Source: Taenia hydatigena (Eukaryota; Platyhelminthes; Cestoda; Cyclophyllidea; Taeniidae). Taken from it: a DNA stretch of 64,000 nucleotides. The notes under the pieces were generated by a model. That model did no database searches and had not been told where the DNA came from. It worked only from the letters and a program-made list of their open reading frames with translations. Position 1 is the stretch's first letter. Each line of letters starts with the position of its first letter. The translations under genes were made by a program, and so were the position numbers. This document shows, in pieces, positions 1 to 10,339 of this stretch. The stretch spans positions 19,744,342-19,808,341 of the forward strand of contig JADWOT020000002.1 of assembly GCA_036345935.2 (NCBI GenBank). Direction: 5' to 3'.

Positions 1-1065
1 AAGGAGAGTCGGAATATTCCGGATTGCATCACCAGAGGCAGCGGAACCAGAGTACGTTGATCTTCCCCAGTTACTAGAACCGATGACAACGTGTGACTGA
101 CTATCCTAAGCTGGTTCAGCTGTGTTAACAATGTCCTCCTCTCTACAACCGTTTTCCAGACACTGCTTGGACGCTTACAAATGGAGGGGTTGGAGACCAT
201 TTGGATGGAGAATGTGCCAATGCAGTTGAACTGCAGAACTCGTGACTCCCAGCATCCCTCCTCCCTGCCCTCTCCTACACCCAACTTCTAACAGAACATG
301 CAGATTCGCCATTGGCGCCGTGCCTTCCGGGTGACGACGAAAAATCGTCGCTGAAAATGAAGTCACAGGATCCAAATAGACAAATCGCCATTACCACTAG
401 GAAAGGAGCAGGACACAGCATTAATGTTTATTGGGGAGAATAGCCATAGTTAACTCACAATGCACAAGTTCGCCAAGCCTATGTCCCAGCTCACAAACCC
501 ACGAACACTGCAAATCGGTAGGAGCACATCACATTTAATCGCCGAAAGTCACGGACCAGGGCAGTCTCGACCTCGTCTACTTTAGCTTCAATTCCACAGC
601 ACCACCGCTTCCATCAGGCTTGCCCCTCACTCCACTCTGCTCTTCACCTTCTTTGCACTTCACATCTTCCTTTGCTTCCTTGCTTCGCTTTCAAACACAG
701 AGTAGCCATGAGCTATAGAAGAGATAATCGACTCGGTACCGAAGAGATTCCAGGTCACCTGCGTCTAAGGTTGAGGGGGATGAGCGCTACCCCAATCAAA
801 TCACTCACCTTACCATTGGCATTGACTCCAGGTAGGTCGCAGATCCTTATTTCATTAGGGTAAATAGCAATTAGCCACTCAACCATTGGAAAAAAACTAA
901 ACAAGCAGAAAGTAGGAATAATGCTTTGAATTTCATCCGCCTACCTTTCGGGACATCTGCAAATAATTCGCATCATTGGGAAACCTCGGATTCCGAGAAT
1001 CGCAGACTGTTGAATACAAAAGGAATCATCATCGCGTCTTCGCATTAGACTCAGTACTGAGCCTC
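1..1065. other. Gene-poor stretch, one weak exon candidate
   Basis: No recognisable gene. The only coding-like piece is at 708-821 on the plus strand: an ATG in a good context (gccATGa), 38 open codons, then a GT donor (gtaggt). Nothing identifies the protein and no next exon was found, so it may be chance. The rest is unique-looking sequence with stops in all frames. Confidence 0.4.
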
Positions 1066-1368
1066 GAATGCCAGCTCTCGATCAAACTTGATACAGCCTT
1101 CGACACGCGGATTTGGAAGAGGCTCTATCTGCGCTTTTGCATCCTCATCAGAGTATCGGATGAATTGGTGCGCGTATCGAATCGGTTTACACGGGTTCCA
1201 TTACCTTTAAGGTGAGAAGTCGGGACACGCGACTTTCTTTGGACCAATTCGGGATGATCCCAACTTCTTGAACTGCGGGGTCGATGAGGATCGAGAATCG
1301 CAGATAGAACGTCTTCCTAATCCGCATGTGAAGGGCCGTGTCAAATTTGAGCCAGAGCTGGAACCCAA
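1066..1368. repeat. Imperfect inverted repeat
   Basis: The plus-strand arm at about 1066-1150 and the reverse complement of about 1270-1368 match over some 85-100 bases with scattered mismatches. Both arms even translate to related peptides (plus: LDTAFDTRIWKRLYLRF; minus: FDTALHMRIRKTFYLRF). The spacer is about 110 bp. It could be two opposite copies of an unknown dispersed repeat, or the ends of a decayed foldback element. I could not define exact termini or target duplications. Confidence 0.6.
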
Positions 1369-2552
1369 GGCAATCATTTGTCTCACCCGTCGCTCCATAC
1401 TGACTAGAAGTGATGGGCAGTGGTGATTTTTTTAATGCGCCCCAGTCGCAGCAATTCTCGGGACCCGAGGTTCCGTAGTGGTGGACTTGATTAAAGATTC
1501 CAATTGGCACTCCACTGTGAAGAACAGGACTGCCTTTTTACTCCCCGTCCCTTCACTTTTGCGTCAAAAGACGTCGACTTCGAGGGAACCCTCCATCACG
1601 ATAATAAAAACACCGCCAGGTGGGGCAACACGGCCTTTGGAGGGACGAATTCCCTTTTTACAATGGTAACGATCAAGTATAGAGGGCCGTTGATGACCTC
1701 CTCAAGGGGGCCGTGGTGCACGGCAGGCTTATTGTTAAAACGCCCTGGGAGGGGAATCTGGAAACTAGAACCCATCTAGAGAGGGATAGGAAGGGAAGAA
1801 GGATTTTATTACCAGAGTGCCACTAAATGACGTGAAGAGGAGCATACATCGATAAGTGACCTCCTGCACGTAGATGGTTAACCTCTCCTCTTTGTCTGCT
1901 GTGAATTCATGGTGCGGATCGAAGCACGAATGAACGGAGTGAGACCAGCGAGATGAGAGCGTGACCGATTAACCGAAGTAAAGTGAACCCACAACACAAC
2001 AAGTAGATTGACCATCCAGCGCACATCGAGAATACAACTGAGGGGTGTCGAGTTGATAAAAAACCCAACAGCAGCACTAATCGGGAAATATCGCTGAATG
2101 AGATTATCGAAAGGGACAATTTTGGCCTAAGGTTGGGGTATGGGATAGAAATATCAAACAATGAGGAAATATACTGAAGGATGGGCAGACACACCAAGGA
2201 TGTAGCAAGTCGAAAGCTAATAAACCTCTTCAAATAAGAGATACGAGAGAAGAAGGCATTTCTCACCGACCACAACATGTCAACGTCGAACTGCAATGCA
2301 CCCAAATGAGGTCGCAGCCGTACACCTTTTCGAAAGCTACGCATCGGATTTTCCCAGTTTTCACGATATCGGAGACCAACTAACTCGCATTTGTAGAGCG
2401 GGCTAGGACAAATCGCACAAAGTGCGACAATCGTTTCCGTTTCTACCCATATCATAAAGAAGTTTCCTCTTGCCAATACTAGTGCAAATTGCAAGCCAGA
2501 TTTCAAGAAACTTCACTCCTACAGTAAATGACCACGCATGAAGGGAAGACTG
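1369..2552. other. Unassigned, with a 199-codon minus-strand ORF
   Basis: On the minus strand 1907-2506 is open for 199 codons, long for chance in this base composition. The last third is strongly hydrophobic and could form two or three membrane segments. Start and splice sites are undefined, a possible 39-nt intron lies inside it, and a second frame is also open over the first 40 codons. I recognise no family. It could be a membrane-protein exon, or a fortuitous ORF downstream of the candidate exons at 2553-2975. Confidence 0.25.
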
Positions 2553-2975
2553 TCACTTCAATTCCACTAGCTCAAGAATTGGCCACTCGTCGTCGTTGCC
2601 TCCTCCGGCAGTGGGTTCAACTTCACATCAACCTAATTTTTGTGGCTTTAAGAGAAGATCTGGAGGGTTTAATGATTTCCCGACAGTTGAATTAGGACCT
2701 TTTAGGTCCTGACCGATTTACCTGATTTATTACGGCTTCGATTCCTCTTCTTCCACTTTTCCGTAACAGCTACCAGTTGTGGTTTGATTTCCATGTCCAC
2801 AGCAAGTATTTCGACCACTGCATATATAACAAAGACACTGTAAAACCCAGTTACCTTGCCAAATCGTAGGCTAGATGAAGGTGGTAAGAGAAACGCATCC
2901 TACCCTTCCTCTTCTTCAGCTTATAAATCCCAGCTACGGAGAGCATCAAAACCCCAAAAGGTCCTCCCGCTCCCA
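2553..2975 (-). CDS. Candidate 3' exons of unidentified single-pass membrane protein
   Basis: Three minus-strand segments chain in the same phase (phase 1 at every junction): 2904-2975, 2722-2817 and 2553-2620 (stop TGA at 2553-2555). The first encodes a glycine-rich hydrophobic segment followed by a basic stop-transfer run (YKLKKRK). The second encodes VEILAVDMEIKPQLVAV and a lysine/arginine-rich stretch. The third is an acidic tail ending LELVELK. Introns would be about 86 and 101 nt. The acceptor of the last exon (gtgaag) is poor and lies just after a better-looking AG that would give an immediate stop. No upstream exon or start was found and no family was recognised. Confidence 0.35.
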
Positions 2976-3124
2976 CTTAAATAGCACACAGGCGAAACGG
3001 TTGGTTTAAAGTCTAATGCCTTGAAACAATGTCAAATCAAAAAAGCTATACATGTTCTTCATAAATCTATTTTTAAATCAATGTTTAGCAAACTTAATGC
3101 AGAATGCGCCTTAAATAGTCACTT

Positions 3125-3440
3125 TTATTTCCGGAAAGTTGTTAGTGAATAAAAGGTTAGGTTGCGCTTAAAATTCACGGATTCAGCTAAAGATGTTAAA
3201 GCTTGTGCGATTTCCATCCCTACAGTCATCCATGATCCGAGCAAAAACGCGGAACTTGCAGCTTTAGCTCCAATAATAGATTTGATTTTTAATTTTTTGT
3301 TCCAATCGTGTGCCATCTTAAGACCATCTTCACGATCGTTCTTGCATGAATCGTAACATCGCCAGCTACCTCTTCACCTTTTGCGGCCAACCCTAACGCG
3401 ACGAAAACGATTGCTTTACCACACGCATATTGTCTTGGAT
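3125..3440 (-). pseudogene. Decayed small secreted-protein-like coding relic
   Basis: Read on the minus strand, this stretch has coding character but switches frame. An ATG near 3427 begins a short hydrophobic leader (about 15 residues, ending GLAAKG) only if one base is shifted. A hydrophilic segment with ARTIVKM follows, then the frame changes again to an open stretch beginning KMAHDWNKKLKIKSIIG. A signal-peptide-plus-helical-domain layout recalls small secreted cestode antigens, but no residue pattern proves kinship. With two frame changes I read it as a relic. It could also be misread exon fragments. Confidence 0.25.
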
Positions 3441-3444
3441 AAAT

Positions 3445-5042
3445 TGAATCAACACAATTCTAGTGGGAACTAAGAGGGAACTTCTCTTTGTTTTGGGGAT
3501 GCCGACCTTTTCAAGCTCAAGGCTTGAATTTTTTTCTCACCTCTCGCCAAATAGATACGTTTCAAGAAAAATGAATATTACAAAGCCCTTATCCTTGTCC
3601 TCCTCCTTCCGTTTACCGACCTCGCTGTCACCCTGACGGATTGCCTCTAACCATGCCGTCGGGTGATTTTCTTTCCCCCATTAGTGTGCAGTCCTCGTCC
3701 ACCTGTATCTCTAACGCGAGGCCTCCACCATCCACTGCTTTCGCGCAACCCCTGGGCAACTGTCTGCACCAACGTGCTTGCACCGCTAGGCTCTTAGGCT
3801 CACGGCGTCCTCGCAGTACCATAAGAATTCATTCTCTGGGGCGAATTTCATTCAATTTTGCCACACCTATTTAACTGCCTTTTTGAACACTAACATTTCG
3901 TATTCCGGCACTGTGTTAGCAGGATTAGTGCTCTGCGTGCTTCTCCAATGGCGTTTAATGGGCTCTCTCAGAATTTGCTCAACATCTACTATAACATTGT
4001 CCGCGTTGCCATGCCTATTCTCCCTTCCATATTCAACTGTAAGGTCAGCTTGCTACAACCCCTCGTGTCAGCATGCAACTGAACAGTGATTCGCCTTCAT
4101 TGTTCATAACCAGATTGACGCTCGATGGTCCATTCCCACTATGAAATGCTTCACTACCAGATCTTGGTGTCTGATCGTTGCATGGATTGCGAACAGCTCA
4201 CATTCTGTTGCACTTTTCTGTCTCACCTTTTGTTGAGCATGGTACTCGCGTTGGCGATGTCGTCTTCCTTTCTTTCTTTGTCCCACTGTGGGTAAAAGTA
4301 CACCGCCTCGCCCACGGCTACATTGCTCGCATCCTTATGTAGTACAAAGGGTGGTGCACTGGCTTCGAAGTAGTAAGATTAGGATCAGCATAGAGCAGAG
4401 CCTTCGCTCTACTTCTCTACACCTTTTGTCATGCCCATTCCCTCACTTGGAATTCTTTTTCTCCTGCCATTCGGTCAGTTTCTACAGGGGGCTGTCCATC
4501 TTGGCAAAACCTTTAAGGAAACGCCTGTGGTAGTTTGCAAACGAAGAAAATAGAGGAGGTGCATCTGTTTGGATGGTGTTGGCTAGGTCCTTACTTGTCT
4601 TGTGTGGCGTTTGATGAATGCCATCTCATTTAACGAGACTGAATGTCTCAGGAATGCGAACAAGCGTTGCAAGTGATGAAGGACTAATTTCAGATTGGCG
4701 TTTTGTTCTGACATCCAGGTGGATTATGCAGTGTTTTGGCATCAAACTCATCAATGCCGCCTGTTCGTTTGGCACTAGAAGAGCTGTCTTCCCTGTTTGT
4801 TTCCACCACTTCCACTTGTCAGTATCGGAATTTTTTAAGTCTACGGCCCGAAACCTCTTTGATTTTGTGTAGAAAGTCTAGCGAATTGTGTACACGTGGG
4901 GAGGGAATGCGTCCGTCTTAGTTACGGCACTCAATTTCCTATAATCTATACATCAGCTTAGACTGTCGTTACTTCTCCCTTACCAGTGCGATCGGAGATG
5001 TCCAATCATCTCATCTCAGATCAACTCTTCAACGGGGCGGTT
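3445..5042. other. No gene recognised
   Basis: Short ORFs occur on both strands (for example 3628-3874 and 3883-4530), but they are interrupted and overlap in opposite directions. Some plus-strand stretches between 3900 and 4900 look like worn coding sequence of a mobile element. I could not match them to a reverse transcriptase, integrase or transposase motif. Confidence 0.4.

Positions 5043-5088
<46 letters not shown>
5043..5088. repeat. TGCGTC hexanucleotide microsatellite
   Basis: About seven and a half perfect tandem copies of TGCGTC. The array is GC-rich and isolated, with no adjoining ORF that would use it as a repeat-encoding segment. Perfect identity implies recent slippage, so length polymorphism between isolates is expected. 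Confidence 0.95.
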
Positions 5089-6250
5089 GTATCAATCGTA
5101 TGCTTGGCAATGTTTGTTCGTCCCAGTTACGCGCCTTGCCATGAGAGCGTGCTTAAGTACTTAGTTAGGAATGCGCAAAGTTCTTGCCTCTTTTTACCAG
5201 TGATGTGGGTAAACTGTGACCAAAGGTAGTCGGAGTTGCCCATGAGGAGAGCTGCTGCTCCAAAAAGGGCGCTGCAGATGTCTTCTGTACCTATTCTAGG
5301 TCGTATCATGTATCACGTGCTAAGCTAGTGTCGGGCCTATAATAAATTCCGCTGTTCGGGTTTCATTTCCTTGAGCAGACTTTTATCGCCGTCTCCCTAT
5401 TTAACATTCTCCACCAAGTCAAGAAAGAAGCTGCATGCGTGTTCTTTCAGTTTGCCTGGGACTGGAATAAATGAATGGCACCGATTTTGGAGTGGACAGA
5501 AGAAAAAGGGCGACTCAGTGGATCTTAAAATGTGGCGCAGAAGAGCCCGTCGTGGATTTGTAGGGTTTGGCCATTTGCTGGGCGTCTGAGAAAACGATGG
5601 CACGTGGAGTTTCTGACTGAACTTGTTAGTGATGATGACGTAGACTTTCGCAATCATAATGGGTGGTTGGACTCCGTCTCCGAAATGAGCGGCCATCAAC
5701 TTAGCTACGCTTTTAAGCAGTGCGCTAAAGGTTTTTAGCGCCCTCTTCATCATCCTCGCCAGGTTTTTGGTGAGGTGATGGGCTAAGGTCTCGCGGCACT
5801 GGGCAATGTTGGAGCCGCGGCAGAGCCCGGCCTCTGTCGCAGTCATGACCAAACCTTGAGATGGAGCACGATGGATAAGGAGTACTCATTACCTCTAGGG
5901 ATAGAGGTGGAAGTTGGACTTTACAATCTCGGGCCAGTTTTCGAAGCACATATGGTCTTTGGAAGGGTGAGGTCCGTCTGCGCCACCTCCCAAGGAAAAG
6001 GTTTTTTCCTTAAAACTGCTTACAATTCTCTTCTGAGGTTATTTTGCTTTTATTAAACGAATAGATAAGACACTTTAAAAATGCGGGACAGTAGTAAGCT
6101 AAACTAAGCTAAAATTTATTTGTTATTTTATATTTAAACGATTGAAACATGTGTGTCCACATTTATGCCAGAGTTTTAATTTCTGTTGTTCTGGCTTAGC
6201 TTTGAAGTGCCATTTAAACCGCTTTTATAGGAAGTGGAGGGCAAAACAGA
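5089..6250. other. No gene recognised; possible coding relic
   Basis: A 151-codon open frame lies on the minus strand (5397-5852), but the plus strand of the same stretch also has coding-like blocks (5532-5735 and 5856-6053) broken by stops. Neither strand gives a known motif. The likeliest reading is an old mobile-element or pseudogene fragment. Confidence 0.35.
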
Positions 6251-6440
6251 TGCAGCGCTTTGCTTGTTGGACCGCTCATTTCGGTTACGGTGAATCGAAT
6301 GGCTTTATTGCCTTTGGTTGGTGGGTGGGCTGGCCTCTGCACCATACCAACCGCCCTAATTCCCTTCTGCTTGCTGAACAGATATGTTCTGGCCATGCAT
6401 TGCGCTTTCCTTTGTCTTGAGAGAAGTCTCGGGTGCCACA
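6251..6440 (+). mobile_element. Diverged solo LTR of TRIM-like element
   Basis: A worn copy of the family best preserved at 9258-9443. It starts TGCAGCGCTTTGCTTGTTGG, keeps the GGGTGGGCTGGCC and CTTTGTCTTGAG blocks and ends GTGCCACA. Flanking pentamers are ACAGA and ACAAA, a possible eroded target duplication. The TG...CA ends and length near 190 bp match the intact copies. Confidence 0.7.
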
Positions 6441-7984
6441 ACAAATGCTACCTTTCAAGCCATTATGCATGTGACGAATGAAACATTACCAAGTTGACAG
6501 TTGCTACCACTACTCACCGTGGGCTGATTTCAGCAATACATCATCGTCTTTTCCACTGTTTTGAGGGTAAAGCAGTTCAGCACATTCATCGACTACTGTC
6601 ATACTTCTTGGCCTTTCTTCACTCCAGTCGAACACAATCGGTTCAATCTTCCTCGATTTCCGTTGTGATGGCTGGAGAAGAAGTGTAATTGCAAGTCGAT
6701 TTTTCTTCAAATCTTCTAACTTTATTAACTTTCGAATTTCGTTAACAAACGCACTAATCTCAGGTATTCAAATAGGGGAAAACGAACTCAAATGGACCCA
6801 TTTTTCCAGGTAGTCAGAAGGAAACTCTTTGGCACCGTCTTCTTTGCACTGAGCGTGAGCAACTCGGACCTGATATTCTTTAGCGCAGTTTTGTGGGGCA
6901 CACCTGATCAGTCAAGTGCTTCGAGGACGAGTCTGGATCCAAGTAAATCAGTGGGGAACTACTTCAATCCCACGCTCAGGCTTTATAATTAATAATAATT
7001 TGTGACATGAACATGAAAGGCGTATTACGAGACACGGTGAGTTCTACGTCTCACGCTGATCCATTAGTTATGAATAAGTATTTTTATGATTTCTTCCTCC
7101 TCACAAGCCCTCACTGGAGGCTGAAATGACATCAACAAGTCGCAGCTCCTCACCGCATTTGTTTTCATGCAGCCTAGAAAGTAAATATCATAGAAACTTT
7201 GTCTGTCTGGTAAACATCATTAGGTGCTAGAGGAGAAGAAACAATTTAATCCGCTCCATTTAGGAAAGTCCCATCATTGCTTCCATTTCATTGGCTCATT
7301 TCCGATCGACCAATAGTACCGCTGTTCGCCATGTGTTCATGACTGCAAATAACAGTGCCGTGTTTTCTCGAGCATCGGGCGCCGGGCGCGATTTTGGTGA
7401 ATGGCTTAATGATACAGGGGAGAAAAGATTCCCAACTGGGTCTGTGCTGCCCTACTGATTAGAGAGACCATTGCAGAGACTGAGGTTGACGCATAACTTG
7501 GCATATCACTCCTCCAGACAATTCCTTCCAGCTTTTGCTCTTCGTCCTCAACGCTCAGAATGGCTGCGTTTCTGTCTAGGATGTAACCTTCCACGACAGA
7601 AAAGGAGCTTAGATGATAGGCTTGTACCATAGGGAGGGTTTGCTAGAGGTTTCTAGATTTCACACCTCCTACGTGGCAAAAAGCATCAGGATAAACTAAA
7701 TGGGGATGTGGTGCAAAGGCTAAATGAGGTGGGAAGCGTTCTCTCTCCCTCAAAAGGATTTTTTATTTTTGTGCCTCACTGACTTTCATAAGCGAGGCTT
7801 TGACATTAGGGCGGTCGCCAAAATGCTCATCAGTCCAGAAGTAGTCTTCCACTGTGGCTTGGTAACCATTTGATAAAAATCCGCTTATAAGATTTTAGAG
7901 TTTGTGGGACTGGCCGTGCTGGATGGTGGTCGATTGTCAATGGTAGCCATCGTTCTCACAAAGTTTTTCCCGATTCCATTTTAG
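6441..7984. other. No gene recognised
   Basis: The only notable ORF is 7406-7630 on the minus strand (74 codons, no motif). The end of the stretch carries a T-rich tract and an AG (7983-7984) that would serve as acceptor for the candidate exon beginning at 7985. Confidence 0.4.
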
Positions 7985-8270
7985 GGATAAGGTCCATGTG
8001 GGGGCGTTATTAGTACACACTGTCCAATGGCTTGGCGACAGGCGTTTACAAATAGCACAGCTATTTTTAGAAAAGCTAAAATTGCCAATTATTATGCCCC
8101 ACGTAGCTAATCTTACGGAGTACTTAACTGAGTTTGTGGAGCTTTTAGGGAGCAAGAAAAGGCAAAGGCTACAGATGGCCAAAATTTCGTACCTGGTCAA
8201 CCAGACACAAGACAGCCGCGACTTTTGCCCCCGTGAAATTTCTTCGTTGTCACCATCGCTGAACGCTTAA
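7985..8270 (+). CDS. Candidate exon of unidentified protein
   Basis: A pyrimidine-rich tract ending ccattttag precedes a segment open for about 95 codons to a TAA at 8268-8270. The peptide looks protein-like, with an amphipathic run (LQIAQLFLEKLKLPIIM) and a basic patch (GSKKRQRLQ). No start codon or upstream exon was identified. Further short plus-strand ORFs follow at 8405-8671 and 8728-8916 in other frames. It may be a real terminal exon or part of a decayed gene. Confidence 0.25.
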
Positions 8271-9257
8271 ACCTAGGTCGAGACAGGACTTTTTAGTCTC
8301 AAATGCCTCTCCCACATGGTAGGTGGTCATGCGACTGTCTGCTACGAAGTGCCGTGCCTCCCTTTGATCCTCAGGAGGATGGTGTAATATTTGCGTTGTA
8401 GGGTGTGAGGTCGGCCTTGTTTTATATTGTAAGAAAAAAACTGTCCTTCCATTTGATCAACTTCTACCGACTCCCTTCAACGAAGAAGTTTGACTACAAA
8501 AGGCAACTCTACGCAAGTCAATCACTTAACAGTCAGTCAGCGCCAATAAAAAGCGTCGCGTTTCGGGGAGTGGAAAATGTGAAGAACAAATTACCAGTCC
8601 CTGAAAGCAGTTGTCTTTTGATGATGTGCTTGCTTCTGCATGATGGGAAGTTTCGCTTGACAAGTCAACCTTAACTCATTTCGACCGGGAGTTATTTCGG
8701 TGGGGAAGAGAAGATCGTTCTCAGCCTGTGGCATCTACCTTCGAATGGGTGGAAAAGCAGAAGAGCCGCGAAATTTGCACACTCGAAAATGAGTTTAAAA
8801 CGCTTTGTCATATGCGCATCACTTACTCATCGGAAAACAGTCACTTAGCTAACGTGGCGCCTCTAAGATGTAAGAACACTTTTTCAATCAAATCGCCTCT
8901 CATTCCACCAGTAAACTGACTTTATTATTAATGGCTAAGAAACCGTCTTAGGCGTCAAAAATAAAAAAGGAACGCTTGGCCACCACTCAGACACCCAGCA
9001 GCCATAAGCCTAGAGAGCTACATTTTCGGATTTACTTTGCCCGCATCATGGCTGTCAAGCAAATGTAAATGCGTAGAGGCCTGTGGCGCACCATGTCACC
9101 GACTACAGACAACACAGCGCTTGTTAGGAGCCGACAATTACCTCTCACCCACCGGAAGTGAGATGAATTGCACAAATGGCAACTCAGTGACAGTACGAAC
9201 CTCTGGCATTGTCAATGCATAATGCACTCAAGCAGTTGTGCCATGATGTTCTGTGAG
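8271..9257. other. No gene recognised
   Basis: Two plus-strand ORFs (8405-8674, 8728-8919) lie in different frames without motifs. No splice chain joins them convincingly. The stretch ends in the pentamer GTGAG (9253-9257), the 5' target duplication of the next element. Confidence 0.4.
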
Positions 9258-9443
9258 TGTAGCACTCTGTTTGTTGGAACTACCGATTTCGGTGAAGGTC
9301 ACAGAGGTGGTCGTATTGCCCTAGCTGCGTAGGCTGGCCTCCGGGCCATGCCAGCAGCTTATTTCTCTCCGCCCGTTGAGTATATGTATTCTAGCCTAGT
9401 ATTCTGCCTTCTTTTGCCTTCGAGGGAGCCTCGGGACGCTACA
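9258..9443 (+). mobile_element. Solo LTR with 5-bp target duplication (TRIM-like)
   Basis: The best-defined copy of a roughly 185-bp repeat. It begins TGTAGCACTCTGTTTGTTGG and ends CGGGACGCTACA, so it has TG...CA termini. It is flanked on both sides by GTGAG (9253-9257 and 9444-9448). A short perfect duplication plus TG...CA ends is the signature of integrase-mediated LTR insertion, here reduced to a solo LTR. Internal blocks shared with other copies are AGGCTGGCCTCCGGGCCATG, a TATA-like AT run and TCTGCCTTCTTTTGCCTTCG. No coding capacity. Taeniid cestodes carry such non-autonomous miniature LTR elements (Ta-TRIMs); assignment to that family is my inference. Confidence 0.88.
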
Positions 9444-10090
9444 GTGAGTGCAGCTTTCATAGAGGCTTTTCATTGGTCACCGCATTTCTGATGCCATCGA
9501 GCCTGGTGGGAGAGATTACTTGGAGACTTTGAAGTCCAACAGCCCTAATGGTAAAATCTGCCTCGGTATCGTCGTCTATGCATTTGCATGGTCCGTGGGA
9601 CTTTATTTGCTAATCTCTCTTCCCTTCTGGAAGTCAAATTGAGATAATTTTGGCATTCTATCACCATCCTTATCAAGCAGCGTCCGAGCTTTACAAATCA
9701 TTTACAATGACACCATTCTTATTTTGCGGCAAAACGAACATTCAGGCTCCATATTAGCAAGAAGCGACAACGTTATTTGATGTTAGCAGATAAGTCGGAC
9801 ATTTTGCAACCTTGTCCGCTTGTGAATGGTGGGAACAGCTAAATGCACACATCACCTCAAAGGGATTCACGCACTCTTTTATCCTCGTATATTTAAATAC
9901 CGTCTGTTTCCATGGCGTGGATTTTGAATAATCCCGAAATGCATCATGATAGCGGGAACACAGAAGAAGTGTCAGTTAGACTGGAATGTGAATATCTTGA
10001 ACTAGACTCCTAGTTTTTGTTGCTTTGAGTGCTCGCGGATCGTGGGAGCACCCGTGAATGGCATAGCCTTTCAAGCTCTCTTACCCCAGG
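9444..10090. other. No gene recognised
   Basis: Sequence without long ORFs, apart from the downstream end of the minus-strand ORF described next, which here lies past a good GT donor and is probably intronic. Confidence 0.4.
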
Positions 10091-10339
10091 TTCATAAACA
10101 AAGTCCAGCTTTGCCAACAATTCCGGATAGGTACTCATCAATTCGTCCGGTAAAAACATCCAGACGGTGATACAGTCCCCCACCGTGCGAACAGCTATGA
10201 ATAGATAACTGAATGTTTCATCCACGAGGGCACGAATAACGTCAGTCCCGAAGGAATATCGAGTTGTATTTGACAGTGTGACGAAGTCGAATATGCGGTT
10301 TTTAATGTGGAAATGTGGACGCTTAGGGTACTTCAATTA
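10091..10339 (-). CDS. Candidate internal exon, unidentified protein
   Basis: On the minus strand about 80 codons are open between an AG preceded by a branch-like tgctaat and a donor reading CCTGGG|gtaaga. The peptide is convincingly protein-like: FDFVTLSNTTRYSFG, a hydrophobic core SYLFIAVRTVG and the tail LLAKLDFVYEPG. The alternation of hydrophobic strand-like and helical segments suggests a globular domain. I do not recognise the family. Neighbouring exons were not found, so this could be one exon of a gene with long introns or an isolated gene fragment. Confidence 0.35.

Noticed and set aside
3125..3440. Identification as a named cestode antigen family member
   Set aside because: Only the layout is similar; no diagnostic residues could be matched without a search.
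5043..5088. Telomere-like repeat
   Set aside because: The unit TGCGTC is not a known telomeric motif in animals and the array is short and internal.
5397..5852. 151-codon minus-strand ORF as a gene
   Set aside because: No motif, no splice or poly(A) support, and the opposite strand has competing coding-like blocks.
9258..9443. SINE interpretation of the 185-bp repeat
   Set aside because: No A/B boxes or A-tail. TG...CA ends with exact 5-bp duplications indicate an LTR.
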